DNA of 64,000 bases. Source: Halomonas saccharevitans. GTDB taxonomy: Bacteria; Pseudomonadota; Gammaproteobacteria; Pseudomonadales; Halomonadaceae. The stretch's first letter is position 1, and the number at the start of each line of letters is the position of its first letter. The notes under the pieces are model-generated. The model was given only the letters and a program-made list of their open reading frames with translations. It was not told the origin of the DNA and ran no database searches. Positions 9,969 through 19,236 of this stretch are shown here, in pieces. Where the stretch lies: positions 1-64,000 of the forward strand of contig NZ_FPAQ01000009.1 in the NCBI RefSeq assembly GCF_900116405.1. The letters are read 5' to 3'. The translations under genes and the position numbers were made by a program.

Positions 9969-11603
9969 TTACCCCCGCATCCGGAAGTGGCGAAGCCGCA
10001 GGCCGAAGGCCGCCAGCCAGGCGAAGTAGACCGTCGCGCCGGCCGCGACCAGCCCCGCCATCCAGGCGGCGCGGATCCAGACGCTCCACGCAAGCCAGGC
10101 CTGCCAGTCCGGTGCGAGCCACCAGAGCCCGCCCCCCATCACCGCGCAGCCGCCGAGCAGCTGCACGGCGTAGCGCCCCCAGCCCGGCTGGAAGACCAGC
10201 ACGCCCTGCTTGCTGAGCAGCCAGCCGAGCAGCCCGGCGTTGAGGAAGGCCGAGAGCGCCGTGGCCAGCGCCAGGCCGGCGTGGGCCAGCGGCCAGATCA
10301 GGATCAGGTTGAAGACCATGTTGGCGACCATGGCGACGATGCCGACCTTGACCGGCGTCTTGGTGTCCTGGCGGGCGAAGAAGCCAGGCGCCAGCACCTT
10401 GATCAGCATGAACGCCACCAGCCCGACGGCATAGGCGCGCAGGCTCATGGCGGCCATGGTGATGTCGCGTTCGGTCATGGCGCCGTAGTGGAACAGCGAG
10501 ATCAACAGCGGCTCAGCCAGCACGGATAGCGCCACGGCGGCGGGCAGGCCGAGCAGCAGCACGGTGCGCAGCGCCCAGTCGAGCATCGCCGCGAAGTGCT
10601 CGCCGGACTGTTCGGCGTGGCGCCGCGAGAGCGCCGGCAGGATCACCGTGCCGATGGCGATGCCAAACACCCCCAGCGGCAGCTCCACCAGGCGGTCGGA
10701 GTAGTAGAGCCAGGAGACGCTGCCCGCGGCCAGCAGCGAGGCCAGCACGGTGTCGAGCAGCAGGTTGATCTGCGACACCGAGACCCCGAACAGCGCCGGC
10801 GCCATCAGCCGGAGGATGCGCCGCACCCCGCTGTGGGCGAAGTCGGGCCAGGGCCGCGGCAGCAGCCCCAGTCGCGCCAGAAACGGCACCTGGAAGGCCA
10901 GCTGGGCGCCGCCGGCGATCAGTACGCCCCAGGCCAGCGCCATGGCCGGCTGCTCGAACAGCGGCGTCAGCAGCAGCGCGGCCCCGATCAGCGACAGGTT
11001 GAGCAGCACCGGCGTAAAGGCCGGCACGGCGAAGCGGTTCCAGGTATTGAGCGTGCTGCCGGCGAAGGCAGTCAGCGAGATCAGCAGCAGGTAGGGAAAG
11101 GTCAGGCGCAGCATGTCGGCGGTCAACGCCAGTTTTTCCGGGTCGCGACCGAAACCCGGCGCGAAGGCCCACACCAGCCAGGGGGCCGCCAGCATCGCCA
11201 GCGCCGTGATCAGCGCCAGCACCGCCGTGAGGCTGCCGGCCACTGCATCGAGCAGCTCCTTCACCTCGCGCTTGCTGCCCCGGGTGGCGACCTCCGAGAG
11301 CACCGGCACAAAGGCCTGGTTGAAGGCACCCTCGGCGAACAGCCGGCGCAGGAAGTTGGGGATCTTGAAGGCAACGAAGAAGGCATCGGCGCCGTCGCCG
11401 GCCCCGAAGAGGGTCGCGATCACCACATCGCGCACCAGTCCCATGACCCGCGAGAGCATGGTCATCACGCTGACCACCAGGCCGGAGCGCATCAGGCCGC
11501 CCGCCTTGGGCGCCACGGCGCGATCGTCGTCTGCGACCACTGGCGCAGCGTCGGGCGCGGTGGGCTTGTCGTCCCGGGACTCGGGGGGCTGCTCGTGATC
11601 CAT
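9969..11603 (-). CDS. murJ: Lipid II flippase
   Basis: 544 residues with about 14 membrane helices. MurJ (MviN) flips lipid II across the inner membrane for peptidoglycan synthesis. The core begins at residue 38 with MRSGLVVSVMTMLSRVMGLVRD, then FKIPNFLRRLFAEGAFNQAFVPV, both strongly conserved; the Arg residues of the central cavity are present. The first 37 residues are an acidic, Pro/Ala-rich cytoplasmic extension not found in E. coli MurJ. Start: ATG at 11603, nine bases after a GAGGAG site (a GTG codon directly before it is also in frame). It lies between rpsT and ribF, a common order in gammaproteobacteria. Confidence 0.95.
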   Translation of the reverse strand: MDHEQPPESRDDKPTAPDAAPVVADDDRAVAPKAGGLMRSGLVVSVMTMLSRVMGLVRDVVIATLFGAGDGADAFFVAFKIPNFLRRLFAEGAFNQAFVPVLSEVATRGSKREVKELLDAVAGSLTAVLALITALAMLAAPWLVWAFAPGFGRDPEKLALTADMLRLTFPYLLLISLTAFAGSTLNTWNRFAVPAFTPVLLNLSLIGAALLLTPLFEQPAMALAWGVLIAGGAQLAFQVPFLARLGLLPRPWPDFAHSGVRRILRLMAPALFGVSVSQINLLLDTVLASLLAAGSVSWLYYSDRLVELPLGVFGIAIGTVILPALSRRHAEQSGEHFAAMLDWALRTVLLLGLPAAVALSVLAEPLLISLFHYGAMTERDITMAAMSLRAYAVGLVAFMLIKVLAPGFFARQDTKTPVKVGIVAMVANMVFNLILIWPLAHAGLALATALSAFLNAGLLGWLLSKQGVLVFQPGWGRYAVQLLGGCAVMGGGLWWLAPDWQAWLAWSVWIRAAWMAGLVAAGATVYFAWLAAFGLRLRHFRMRG

Positions 11604-11650
11604 CACCGTCTACTCCTCGTGCGGCGCGCTCGGCAAGAATAGCGGACACA

Positions 11651-11675
11651 AAAAAACCGGCCGCAGCCGGTTTTT
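11651..11675. terminator. Terminator between rpsT and murJ
   Basis: AAAACCGGC pairs with GCCGGTTTT around a CGCA loop, flanked by A- and T-runs, so it can work on either strand. It lies 20 bases past the rpsT stop. Confidence 0.9.
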
Positions 11676-11694
11676 CTGCTGGCGCTCGGCTGGC

Positions 11695-11961
11695 TTACGC
11701 CGCGAGAGCCTTGACGCGCTTGTTCAGGCGGCTCTTCATGCGAGCAGCCTTGCGCTTGGACATCACGTCCTTGTCGGCGATGCGGTCGATGACCGGCTGC
11801 GCCGCCTTGAAGGCACCCATCGCCTCGGCGTGGTCACCGCTCTGGATGGCCTTGATGACGCGCTTGACGTAGGTACGAACCATGCTGCGCTGGCTCGCCT
11901 TCATTACACGACGACCTTCTGCCTGACGGGCACGCTTGCGGGCTTGCTTGCTGTTAGCCAC
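11695..11961 (-). CDS. rpsT: 30S ribosomal protein S20
   Basis: 88 residues, the normal length. The protein begins with a GTG codon (read as Met) at 11961, preceded by an AAGGAGA site; the open frame upstream to 12180 is not S20. The sequence is the expected basic three-helix protein: ANSKQARKRARQAEGRR at the N-terminus and ARMKSRLNKRVKALAA at the C-terminus. S20 binds 16S rRNA early in 30S assembly. In E. coli S20 translation is kept low by its poor UUG start; the GTG start here may serve the same autoregulation. Confidence 0.97.
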   Translation of the reverse strand: MANSKQARKRARQAEGRRVMKASQRSMVRTYVKRVIKAIQSGDHAEAMGAFKAAQPVIDRIADKDVMSKRKAARMKSRLNKRVKALAA

Positions 11962-12122
11962 TGACTGTCTCCTTGGAGAAAGTTGTTGCCACCAACTGGG
12001 GGTGACATTTGATAACGTTTTGATCCAACAGGGAAATAAAAAAATCCCCGCCGGCCTGGCCATCTTTCCCGACGGCGCGAGTGAGCGCCATCGTCTACGG
12101 GCCGTGTCTGAGAGGATGGCGT

Positions 12123-12152
12123 ATCCTATCACGCGCCCCCAGGGCTTGCCAG
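12123..12152 (-). promoter_or_regulatory. Candidate rpsT promoter
   Basis: On the minus strand CTGGCA (-35, 12152-12147) is followed after 18 bases by TAGGAT (-10, 12128-12123), about 160 bases upstream of the rpsT GTG. The interval leaves a long untranslated leader. Match to consensus is moderate. Confidence 0.4.
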
Positions 12153-12242
12153 CCCTGAACACCGGCAGCCCAGGCGCCACCAGCCCGCACCGCGCGCGGC
12201 CCGAGCGGAGCGCCGGATCACCCGGCGGCGCCCTGAAGCAGC

Positions 12243-13382
12243 CTAGAGCACCACCAGGTTGTCGCGGTGGATCAGCTCCGGCGCTTCCATGTAGCCGAGG
12301 ATGGCCTCGATCTGGTGGCTCGGCTTGCCGACCAGCAGGCGAGCCTCGTCGGCGCCGTAGTTGACCAGCCCCTTGGCCACGCGCTGACCGTGCTCGTCGA
12401 CGCAGAGCACCATGTCGCCGCGGCGGAAGTCGCCGCTGACGCCGGTCACGCCCACCGCCAGCAGGCTGGAGCCGCTGCTCTTGAGCACCTTCACCGCCCC
12501 GGCGTCCAGGACCAGGCTGCCGCGCACCTGCAGCTGCCCCGCCAGCCAGCGCTTGCGCGCCGCCATCGGCGCCTGCTCCGGCAGCAGCAGGGTACCCAGC
12601 CGCTCGCCCTCGGCCAGCCGCGTGAGCACCGCCGGCTGGCGCCCGCTGGCGATCGCCGTGACCGCCCCGGAACGGGCCGCCAGCCGAGCGGCCCGCACCT
12701 TGGTAGCCATGCCGCCGCGCCCCAGCGCGCCACCGCCGCCGGCCACCGCGGCCAGGCTCGGATCGTCGGCGCGCCCCTCGGCGATCAGCGTCGCCGAGGG
12801 GTTGCTGCGCGGATCGGCATCAAACAGCCCCTCCTGATCGGTGAGGATCACCAGGGCATCGGCCTCAAGCAGGTTGGCGACCAGGGCGCCGAGGGTGTCG
12901 TTGTCGCCGAAGCGGATCTCGTCGGTGACCACGGTGTCGTTCTCGTTGACCACCGGCACCACCCGCAGGCCGACCAGGGTGCGCAGCGCCGAACGAGCGT
13001 TGAGGTAGCGCTTGCGGTTAGAGAGGTCGTCGTGGGTCAGCAGCACCTGGGCGGTCAGCAGGTCGTGGCGCGCGAAGTGGCCTTCATAGCACTCGGTGAG
13101 GCCGTTCTGCCCCACCGCCGCCGCGGCCTGCAGTTCATGAACCGCCGAGGGCCGCACCTGCCAGCCCAGGCGCACCATGCCGGCCGCCACGGCTCCTGAG
13201 GAGACCAGCACCACCTCGATGCCGCGGCGGTGGAGCTCGGCGATCTGGTCGACCCAGCCGCCGATGGCTGCCTCATCGAGGCCGCGACCGTCGTTGGTCA
13301 GCAGCGCGCTGCCGATCTTCACCACCACCCGGCGGGCGCGCTTGAGCGCCTCGCGACCGATCACCTGCTCGTTGTCTTCCAT
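12243..13382 (-). CDS. proB: Glutamate 5-kinase
   Basis: 379 residues. ProB phosphorylates glutamate in the first step of proline synthesis. The amino-acid kinase domain opens with [18 protein letters not shown] and includes [32 protein letters not shown] and [19 protein letters not shown], all family hallmarks. The C-terminal PUA domain (from about residue 275, [18 protein letters not shown]) is present as in proteobacterial enzymes. It lies 46 bases downstream of obgE on the same strand and is probably cotranscribed. Proline is an osmolyte in halophiles, so feedback inhibition through this enzyme may matter physiologically (inference). Confidence 0.97.
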   Translation of the reverse strand: MEDNEQVIGREALKRARRVVVKIGSALLTNDGRGLDEAAIGGWVDQIAELHRRGIEVVLVSSGAVAAGMVRLGWQVRPSAVHELQAAAAVGQNGLTECYEGHFARHDLLTAQVLLTHDDLSNRKRYLNARSALRTLVGLRVVPVVNENDTVVTDEIRFGDNDTLGALVANLLEADALVILTDQEGLFDADPRSNPSATLIAEGRADDPSLAAVAGGGGALGRGGMATKVRAARLAARSGAVTAIASGRQPAVLTRLAEGERLGTLLLPEQAPMAARKRWLAGQLQVRGSLVLDAGAVKVLKSSGSSLLAVGVTGVSGDFRRGDMVLCVDEHGQRVAKGLVNYGADEARLLVGKPSHQIEAILGYMEAPELIHRDNLVVL

Positions 13383-13428
13383 CCGACCCTCGGTTCACCG
13401 TCGACAGGCGCTCGGCCTGCATGCTGCC

Positions 13429-14616
13429 TCAGGGAGCGTATTCGATCTCGACGTCGTGATCATCGTCGTCATCGAAGTCGTCGTCATCGTCAACGTGCGG
13501 GCGCTTGCGACCCAGGCGGGCCTCGGTGCGCGCCACGGCCTCTTCCTCCATGCGCGAGCGCATCTCGCGAACCCGCTCGGCGGCCTCCTCGTCCTCGTGC
13601 TCCAGCCGGCGCTGCTCGGTGAGCCAGCGGTAGGCGGTCTGCACCAGGACATCGGTACCGTCGCTTCCGATCGCCGAGATACGAAACACCGGACCCTGCC
13701 AGCCGAGCCGGCGCACGATCTCGTCGACCGTCGCCTCGCGCTCCTCGACCGGCAGCAGGTCGAGCTTGTTGAGCACCAGCCAGCGCGGCAGCTCGGCCAG
13801 CGCCGGCGAGAACTCGCCCAGCTCGTGGATGATCGCCTCGGCGGCCTGCACCGGGTCGGACTCGTCGAAGGGCGCGACGTCCACCACGTGGAACAGCAGC
13901 CGGGTGCGGGTCAGGTGCTTGAGGAAACGCAGCCCGAGGCCGGCGCCGTCGGAGGCGCCCTCGATCAGGCCAGGCACGTCGGCCATCACGAAGTGCTCGT
14001 GCAGGCCGAGCTTCACCACGCCGAGGTTGGGCACCAGGGTGGTGAAGGGGTAGTTGGCGACCTTGGGCTTGGCCGCCGACACCGAGCGGATCAGCGTCGA
14101 CTTGCCGGCGTTGGGTAGACCCAACAGGCCCACGTCGGCCATCACCTTCATCTCCAGGCGCAGGTTGCGCCGCTCCCCCTCGGTGCCCGGCGTGGTCCGC
14201 CGCGGCGCGCGATTGGTGGAGGACTTGAAGTGGATGTTGCCGAGCCCGCGGCGTCCCGCCTGGGCCACCATCACCACCTGGCCGATCTCGGTGACGTCAG
14301 CGATCACCTCGAGGGTATCCTCGTCGATCACCGTGGTGCCCACCGGCACCTTGACGTGCAGGTCCTCGCCGGCGCGCCCGCTCATCTGCCGACCCCGGCC
14401 GGGCTGACCGTTCTGCGCCTTGTAGAAGCGCTGGTACTTGAAGTCGATGAGGGTATTGAGGGCATCGTCACCGATCAGGTAGACGTTGCCGCCATGACCG
14501 CCATCGCCCCCGTCGGGGCCACCCTTGGGGACGTACTTCTCGCGGCGGAAGCTCAGGCAACCATTGCCGCCATTGCCGGCTTCCACGATGATCGAGGCTT
14601 CGTCGACGAACTGCAT
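13429..14616 (-). CDS. obgE: Ribosome-associated GTPase ObgE/CgtA
   Basis: 395 residues. Obg is an essential GTPase that acts in 50S subunit maturation and stress control. Three parts are visible: the Gly-rich Obg fold ([19 protein letters not shown], residues 1-158), the G domain with [11 protein letters not shown] (G1), [12 protein letters not shown] (G3) and NKLDLL (G4), and an acidic C-terminal tail rich in Asp ([11 protein letters not shown] around residue 380). The gene follows rpmA after a hairpin and precedes proB. rplU-rpmA-obgE is a nearly universal bacterial order. Confidence 0.98.
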   Translation of the reverse strand: MQFVDEASIIVEAGNGGNGCLSFRREKYVPKGGPDGGDGGHGGNVYLIGDDALNTLIDFKYQRFYKAQNGQPGRGRQMSGRAGEDLHVKVPVGTTVIDEDTLEVIADVTEIGQVVMVAQAGRRGLGNIHFKSSTNRAPRRTTPGTEGERRNLRLEMKVMADVGLLGLPNAGKSTLIRSVSAAKPKVANYPFTTLVPNLGVVKLGLHEHFVMADVPGLIEGASDGAGLGLRFLKHLTRTRLLFHVVDVAPFDESDPVQAAEAIIHELGEFSPALAELPRWLVLNKLDLLPVEEREATVDEIVRRLGWQGPVFRISAIGSDGTDVLVQTAYRWLTEQRRLEHEDEEAAERVREMRSRMEEEAVARTEARLGRKRPHVDDDDDFDDDDDHDVEIEYAP

Positions 14617-14653
14617 CTGTCACTCTCCAGGCGGCCTGTGCCGCCATGATACA

Positions 14654-14681
14654 AGAAGGCCCCGCCTGGGCGGGGCCTTCT
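14654..14681. terminator. Hairpin between rpmA and obgE
   Basis: A perfect 13-bp stem (AGAAGGCCCCGCC with GGCGGGGCCTTCT) and a two-base loop lie just after rpmA on the minus strand, followed by TTGT. It probably reduces or ends rplU-rpmA transcription before obgE. Confidence 0.8.
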
Positions 14682-14701
14682 CGCTGCAAGTGCCGGTGGT
14701 C

Positions 14702-14959
14702 TCAGGCAGAGACGATACTGACGAACTTGCGGTTCTTCGGGCCCTTGGTCTCGAACTTGACCACGCCTTCGTCCAGGGCGAACAGGGTATGGTCCTTGCC
14801 GATACCGACGCCGGTGCCGGCGTGGAACTTGGTGCCACGCTGGCGCACGATGATGTTGCCCGGGTTGACGACCTGGCCGCCGAAGAGCTTCACGCCAAGG
14901 CGTTTGGATTCGGAATCGCGACCGTTACGTGTGGAGCCCGCTGCCTTCTTATGAGCCAT
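14702..14959 (-). CDS. rpmA: 50S ribosomal protein L27
   Basis: 85 residues, full length. The N-terminus [18 protein letters not shown] reaches the peptidyl-transferase centre, and [27 protein letters not shown] is the family signature. There is no N-terminal extension of the kind cleaved in Firmicutes. It follows rplU by 34 bases. Confidence 0.98.
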   Translation of the reverse strand: MAHKKAAGSTRNGRDSESKRLGVKLFGGQVVNPGNIIVRQRGTKFHAGTGVGIGKDHTLFALDEGVVKFETKGPKNRKFVSIVSA

Positions 14960-14993
14960 TGCAAATACCTCGCTCGTTCAGGGGGTCAGCCGC

Positions 14994-15305
14994 TTACGCG
15001 GAGATCCCGGTGATCTTGACTTCAGTGAACCACTGACGGTGGCCCTGACGCTTCATGCTGTGCTTACGGCGACGGAACTTGATGATGGTCACCTTGTCAC
15101 CACGGCCGTGAGACACGATCTCGGCCGCCACCTTGGCGCCCTCGACCAGCGGAGCGCCGATCGTGACGTCCTCGTCGTTGCCCACCAGCAGGACCTCATC
15201 GAACTCGATGGTGTCGCCGGTCGGTACTTCCAGCTTCTCGAGCTTGAGAGTCTGGCCTTCCTGAACGCGGTACTGCTTGCCACCGCTCTTGATCACTGCG
15301 TACAT
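14994..15305 (-). CDS. rplU: 50S ribosomal protein L21
   Basis: 103 residues, full length. The start [18 protein letters not shown] and the C-terminal motif [20 protein letters not shown] identify L21, which binds 23S rRNA. It is the first gene of the rplU-rpmA unit, and a strong promoter lies about 110 bases upstream. Confidence 0.98.
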   Translation of the reverse strand: MYAVIKSGGKQYRVQEGQTLKLEKLEVPTGDTIEFDEVLLVGNDEDVTIGAPLVEGAKVAAEIVSHGRGDKVTIIKFRRRKHSMKRQGHRQWFTEVKITGISA

Positions 15306-15411
15306 GCTTTACTCTCCAGGACTCATCGGGTGTTGGCTCTTCATCGACCTGCTGCGAGTGGCGCCTCTCTTGGCAGCCATCTGACAGGGAGCATGATGAG
15401 TGGGGTCGCGG

Positions 15412-15440
15412 ATTATAACCGCGCGCGAGATCGCACACAA
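15412..15440 (-). promoter_or_regulatory. rplU-rpmA promoter
   Basis: On the minus strand TTGTGT (15440-15435) and a perfect TATAAT (15417-15412) are separated by 17 bases. It lies in the 292-base gap between rplU and ispB, which are transcribed away from each other. The rest of the gap, toward ispB, shows no clear ispB promoter. Confidence 0.8.
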
Positions 15441-15597
15441 CCCGCACCGCGCGCGCCTCTATTCGCCGCCGCGGCCCGCTCAGGCCCCGCCGCCGCCGCG
15501 CCTTGACGCCCCCATGGGGGGCCCATAGCATGACCGGCAACCCAAGGCCACCAGGGCTATCTCGCCCCGGCCCCACCTACTCGTCGATACCGCCTCC

Positions 15598-16602
15598 ATG
15601 CCAGCCAACGCCCCGCCCCAGTCGCCCAGCGCCACCGCCAACTCGTCGCTTCATGCGGTCGTTGCCGACGACTTCGCCGCCGTGAACCGGACCATCCTGG
15701 ACCAGCTCGCTTCGCGCATCCCGCTGGTGGAGACCATCGGCCAGTACATCATCGAGAGTGGGGGAAAACGGCTGCGCCCGCTGCTGGTGCTGCTGGCGGC
15801 GCGCTCGCTGGGCTACGCGGGCGACCGGCACGTGACGCTCGCCACCCTGGTCGAGTTCATGCACACCTCAACCCTGCTGCACGACGACGTGGTCGACGAA
15901 TCGCACATGCGGCGCGGCAAGGCCACGGCTAACGACTCCTGGGGCAACGCCCCCTCGGTACTGGTGGGTGACTTCCTCTATTCGCGCTCGTTCCAGATGA
16001 TGGTCGAGGTCGGCTCCATGCGCATCATGGAGGTGCTCTCCCAGGCCACTTGCACCATCGCCGAGGGCGAGGTACAGCAGCTGACCAACGTCGGCAACCC
16101 CGACACCGACGAGGCCGCCTACTTCGAGACGATCCAGGGCAAGACCGCCATGCTCTTCGAGGCGGCCTCCCACAGCGGCGCCATCCTCGCCGACGCCACC
16201 CCGGAGCAGGAGGTCGCCCTGCAGCATTACGGCCGCTACTTGGGCCTGGCCTTCCAGCTGATCGACGACCTGCTCGACTACCAGGGCGACGCCGAGGCCA
16301 TGGGCAAGAACGTCGGCGACGACCTGGCCGAGGGCAAGCCGACCCTACCGCTGATCCAGGCCATGGCGACCGGCACGCCGGAGCAGCGCACGCTGATCCG
16401 GCGTGCGATTCGCCAGGGCGGCCTCGACCACCTGGATGAGGTGCTGGCGATCGTGCACGACACCGGCGCGCTGGAGTACACCCGGGCTCGCGCCGAGGAG
16501 ATGGCCGACAAGGCGCTGGCACAGCTCGACGCCCTGCCCGACAGCCCCTACCGAGACAGCATGGCCCACCTTGCCCGCCTGGCGGTGGATCGCCAGAGCT
16601 GA
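15598..16602 (+). CDS. ispB: Octaprenyl diphosphate synthase
   Basis: 334 residues. This trans-isoprenyl diphosphate synthase makes the long side chain of ubiquinone from FPP and IPP. Both Asp-rich motifs are present: LLHDDVVDE (residues about 98-106) and LIDDLLDYQGD (about 221-231); GGKRLRPLLVLLAA is the conserved substrate region. The chain length is set by small residues before the first motif; side-chain length (Q8 or Q9) cannot be read reliably here. The N-terminal 20 residues are Pro/Ala/Ser-rich and poorly conserved. It is divergent from rplU, as in most gammaproteobacteria. Confidence 0.95.
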   Translation: MPANAPPQSPSATANSSLHAVVADDFAAVNRTILDQLASRIPLVETIGQYIIESGGKRLRPLLVLLAARSLGYAGDRHVTLATLVEFMHTSTLLHDDVVDESHMRRGKATANDSWGNAPSVLVGDFLYSRSFQMMVEVGSMRIMEVLSQATCTIAEGEVQQLTNVGNPDTDEAAYFETIQGKTAMLFEAASHSGAILADATPEQEVALQHYGRYLGLAFQLIDDLLDYQGDAEAMGKNVGDDLAEGKPTLPLIQAMATGTPEQRTLIRRAIRQGGLDHLDEVLAIVHDTGALEYTRARAEEMADKALAQLDALPDSPYRDSMAHLARLAVDRQS

Positions 16603-16635
16603 ACGACGGGCATCGCACAAAGCCGCCGCGAGGGC

Positions 16636-16663
16636 TTGCACCCCGGCGCGGTTTGCGTATAAT
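16636..16663 (+). promoter_or_regulatory. tRNA-Pro promoter
   Basis: TTGCAC and a perfect TATAAT separated by 16 bases, ending 32 bases before the tRNA. Close to the sigma-70 consensus, as expected for a stable RNA gene. Confidence 0.85.
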
Positions 16664-16695
16664 GCCGATCCGTCGCCAGCAGTTACGGCGAACAT

Positions 16696-16772
16696 CGGAG
16701 TATAGCTCAGCTTGGTAGAGCGCTGCCTTCGGGAGGCAGAGGTCGTAGGTTCGAATCCTGCTACTCCGACCA
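16696..16772 (+). tRNA. tRNA-Pro (anticodon CGG)
   Basis: The 77-base sequence folds as a cloverleaf: acceptor CGGAGTA pairs with TACTCCG, anticodon stem CTGCC/GGCAG encloses TTCGGGA (anticodon CGG), and GTTCGAATC forms the T loop. The 3' CCA is encoded. The C1-G72 pair and A73 are proline identity features. It reads the CCG codon, which is frequent in a GC-rich genome. A terminator follows directly; no attachment-site duplication or integrase is seen. Confidence 0.97.
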
Positions 16773-16783
16773 AAGAATTCAGT

Positions 16784-16823
16784 AAAAACGGCCACTTAGC
16801 TCAATCGAGCGGTGGCCGTTTTT
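16784..16823 (+). terminator. tRNA-Pro terminator
   Basis: A perfect 12-bp stem (AAAAACGGCCAC with GTGGCCGTTTTT) with a nested GCTC/GAGC stem in the loop, ending in a T-run. Confidence 0.9.
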
Positions 16824-16972
16824 CGTTGCGTTCCTGCGTTACGACAGTTACCGCCGACCTTTCCCTCTCTGCCACGTTGGCGACACGCGCCCCGCACTTA
16901 CCTTCCATCCGGTTGATGCTCCACGACCGTGCTAGCATTCAGGCTACACGCGTTGAGAAAGGAGTCACGACG

Positions 16973-17740
16973 ATGTTTGATCCGCAGAGTTTCCGCCTGG
17001 AGGATCAGGTCGCTCTCGTCACCGGTGCCGGCGCCGGCATCGGTCGAGCTATCGCCGAGACCTTCGCCCTCGCCGGGGCCGCGGTGGTGGTCAGCGACCT
17101 GGATGCCGCGTCGGCCGCCGCGGTGGCCGAGGCGATCGAGGCCGACGGCGGCCGGGCGACCAGCGCGGCCTGCGACGTCACCCGGGAGGAAGACCTCGCC
17201 GCGGTGGTGGACGAGGCCGTGAGCGCCTTCGGCAAACTGACGCTGCTGGTCAGCAATGCCGGCGGCGGCGGCCCCAAGCCCTTCGACATGCCCATGGAGG
17301 AGTTCCGCCGCGCCTATGACCTGAACGTCTTCTCGCTGTTTCGCCTGGCCCAGCTGGCCGCGCCCGAGATGGAGAAGGCCGGCGGCGGGGCAATACTCGC
17401 CATCACCTCGATGTCGGCCGAGAACAAGAACCAGCGCATGGCGGCCTACGGCTCCTCCAAGGCGGCGGCCAGCCACCTGGTGCGCAACATCGCCTTCGAT
17501 CTTGGGCCGAAGAACATCCGGGTCAACGGCATCGCCCCGGGGGCCACCCGCACCGAGGCCCTGCAGTCGGTGCTCAACGACGAGATCGAGCAGCGGATGC
17601 TGGCCCACACCCCGCTCAAGCGCCTCGGCGAGCCAGAGGACATGGCCAACGCGGCGCTATTTCTGTGCGCGCCGGCCTCGAGCTGGATCAGCGGCCAGAT
17701 CCTCACCGTCTCCGGCGGCGGGGTGCAGGAACTGGATTGA
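16973..17740 (+). CDS. hdhA: SDR oxidoreductase, 7-alpha-hydroxysteroid dehydrogenase-like
   Basis: 255 residues, the same length as E. coli HdhA. Classical short-chain dehydrogenase: TGAGAGIGRAIAET binds the nucleotide, NAGGGGPKPFDMPM and ENKNQRMAAYGSSKAAASHL carry the Asn, Ser, Tyr and Lys of the catalytic tetrad, and ILTVSGGGVQEL ends the protein. These stretches match what I recall of E. coli HdhA nearly residue for residue, well beyond general SDR similarity. HdhA oxidises the 7-alpha-hydroxyl of bile acids; in a free-living halophile the natural substrate is likely another secondary alcohol (inference). Start chosen at the ATG with a GAAAGGAGT site nearby. Confidence 0.8.
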   Translation: MFDPQSFRLEDQVALVTGAGAGIGRAIAETFALAGAAVVVSDLDAASAAAVAEAIEADGGRATSAACDVTREEDLAAVVDEAVSAFGKLTLLVSNAGGGGPKPFDMPMEEFRRAYDLNVFSLFRLAQLAAPEMEKAGGGAILAITSMSAENKNQRMAAYGSSKAAASHLVRNIAFDLGPKNIRVNGIAPGATRTEALQSVLNDEIEQRMLAHTPLKRLGEPEDMANAALFLCAPASSWISGQILTVSGGGVQELD

Positions 17741-17857
17741 GCGCAGACCGTCGACGGCGCACGAGATCTCGGATGGATTCGGCAGCGTCGGCGAATGGTT
17801 GATGGCACAGACACCGCCCGGAACGGCGCGAACGCCGTGGGCTCAGCGAGGCACGCC

Positions 17858-19183
17858 ATGAAACGCACCCTGACCACGGCACTCTTCAATGCATTCTCCG
17901 TGACCCTCTCCACTACGCTGCTGCTCGCCGGCACCGCCTTCGCACAGCAGGCCCCGACCGATGCGACCAGCGGCTGGATGCAGGGCTTCCCGCCGCCGGA
18001 GGAGCGCACCATCCGCTTCACCGACGAGGATTACTTCGCCGGTGATAAGCTCCGCTGGACGGTCTGTCACTTCCGTGAGCTGATGCCCACCGCCGGGGTA
18101 CGCAACGGGACCGGCGCAGCCCGCCCTCTGCCGTACGCCCTCGACCCGGCGATCGATGAGGTGAGCTTCCAGCCCACCGACGGCGACGCGCCGATGACCT
18201 GGGGCGAAGCCTTCGAGGTCAATCGCAGCGACGGCCTGCTGGTGCTGCATCGCGGTCGAGTGGTCTACGAGCGCTACGCCGGCTGCCTGGACGAGACCAC
18301 CCTGCACGGCGTGATGTCGGTGACCAAGTCGATCACCGGGCTGATCGGCGAGAGCCTCGTCGCCGAGGGCACCCTGGACGAGGGCGCTCTCGTCGGCGAG
18401 CTGGTGCCGGAGCTTGCCGACAGCGCCTTCGGCGACGCCACCCTGCGCCAGGTGCTCGATATGACCACCGCGCTGGACTACTCCGAAGATTACGCCGATC
18501 CCGAGGCCGACGTCTGGACCTATGCCCGCGCCGGCAGCCCGCTGCCGCCTCCTTCCGACTACACGGGGCCGCGCAGCTACTTCGCCTTCCTCGAGACGGT
18601 CGAGAAGGCCGGCGAGCACGGCGAGGCCTTCGGCTATCGCACCATCAACTCCGATGCGCTGGGCTGGATCATCGCCCGCGCCACCGGACAGAGCGTCGCC
18701 GACTGGCTGGCCGAGCACGTCTGGTCGCGCCTGGGCACCGAGCGGGAGGCTTTCTACACGGTCGACTCGATCGGCACGCCCTTCGCCGGCGGCGGCTTCA
18801 ACGCTACGCTGCGCGATCTCGGCCGCCTGGGCCAGTTGATCCTCGACGAGGGGCGCCTGGACGGCGAGCAGGTACTGCCCGCTGCCGCCATCGCGCGCCT
18901 TCAAGAGGGCGGCAGCAAGGCGGCCTTCGCCAAAGCCGGCTACGCCGCCCTCGACGGCTGGAGCTATCTCGGCATGTGGTGGGTCAGCCACGACGACCAT
19001 GGCGCCTTCGCCGCGCGCGGCGTGCATGGGCAGACGATCTGGATCGACCCCACCGCCGAGATGGTCATCGTGCGCCTGGCCTCCCACCCGGTGGCGGCCA
19101 ACGCGGCCACCGACCCGACCTCGCTGCCGGCCTATCGGGCGCTGGCCGCCTACCTGATGGCACAGCCGGAGACGCCTGAGTAA
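17858..19183 (+). CDS. Secreted serine hydrolase (beta-lactamase/NylB-like fold)
   Basis: 441 residues. A signal peptide (MKRTLTTALFNAFSV..., cleavage after AFA near residue 31) directs it to the periplasm; this fixes the start at 17858, not further upstream. The catalytic SxxK motif is SVTK (near residue 160) and the second motif is the YRTINSDALGW region; GVHGQTIWIDP is in the place of the KTG-type third motif. These are features of class C beta-lactamase-related esterases and amidases such as 6-aminohexanoate-dimer hydrolase. The substrate is not predictable, and antibiotic resistance is not implied. It follows hdhA by 117 bases and may be cotranscribed. Confidence 0.8.
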   Translation: MKRTLTTALFNAFSVTLSTTLLLAGTAFAQQAPTDATSGWMQGFPPPEERTIRFTDEDYFAGDKLRWTVCHFRELMPTAGVRNGTGAARPLPYALDPAIDEVSFQPTDGDAPMTWGEAFEVNRSDGLLVLHRGRVVYERYAGCLDETTLHGVMSVTKSITGLIGESLVAEGTLDEGALVGELVPELADSAFGDATLRQVLDMTTALDYSEDYADPEADVWTYARAGSPLPPPSDYTGPRSYFAFLETVEKAGEHGEAFGYRTINSDALGWIIARATGQSVADWLAEHVWSRLGTEREAFYTVDSIGTPFAGGGFNATLRDLGRLGQLILDEGRLDGEQVLPAAAIARLQEGGSKAAFAKAGYAALDGWSYLGMWWVSHDDHGAFAARGVHGQTIWIDPTAEMVIVRLASHPVAANAATDPTSLPAYRALAAYLMAQPETPE

Positions 19184-19201
19184 GGCACCGATCATGCATA
19201 A

Positions 19202-19231
19202 AGAGGCCCGACCGTATGCGGCCGGGCCTCT
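19202..19231. terminator. Terminator after serine hydrolase
   Basis: AGAGGCCCG pairs with CGGGCCTCT, with an inner CCG/CGG and a TATG loop, 18 bases past the hydrolase stop. Confidence 0.8.
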
Positions 19232-19236
19232 CTGCA

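Noticed and set aside
16696..16823. tRNA-Pro as an integration site for a mobile island
   Set aside because: No repeated tRNA 3' end, integrase or composition change follows; the tRNA is directly followed by its terminator and hdhA.
17858..19183. Antibiotic-resistance beta-lactamase
   Set aside because: The SxxK fold is shared by many esterases and amidases, and the third motif is not KTG; resistance cannot be claimed.
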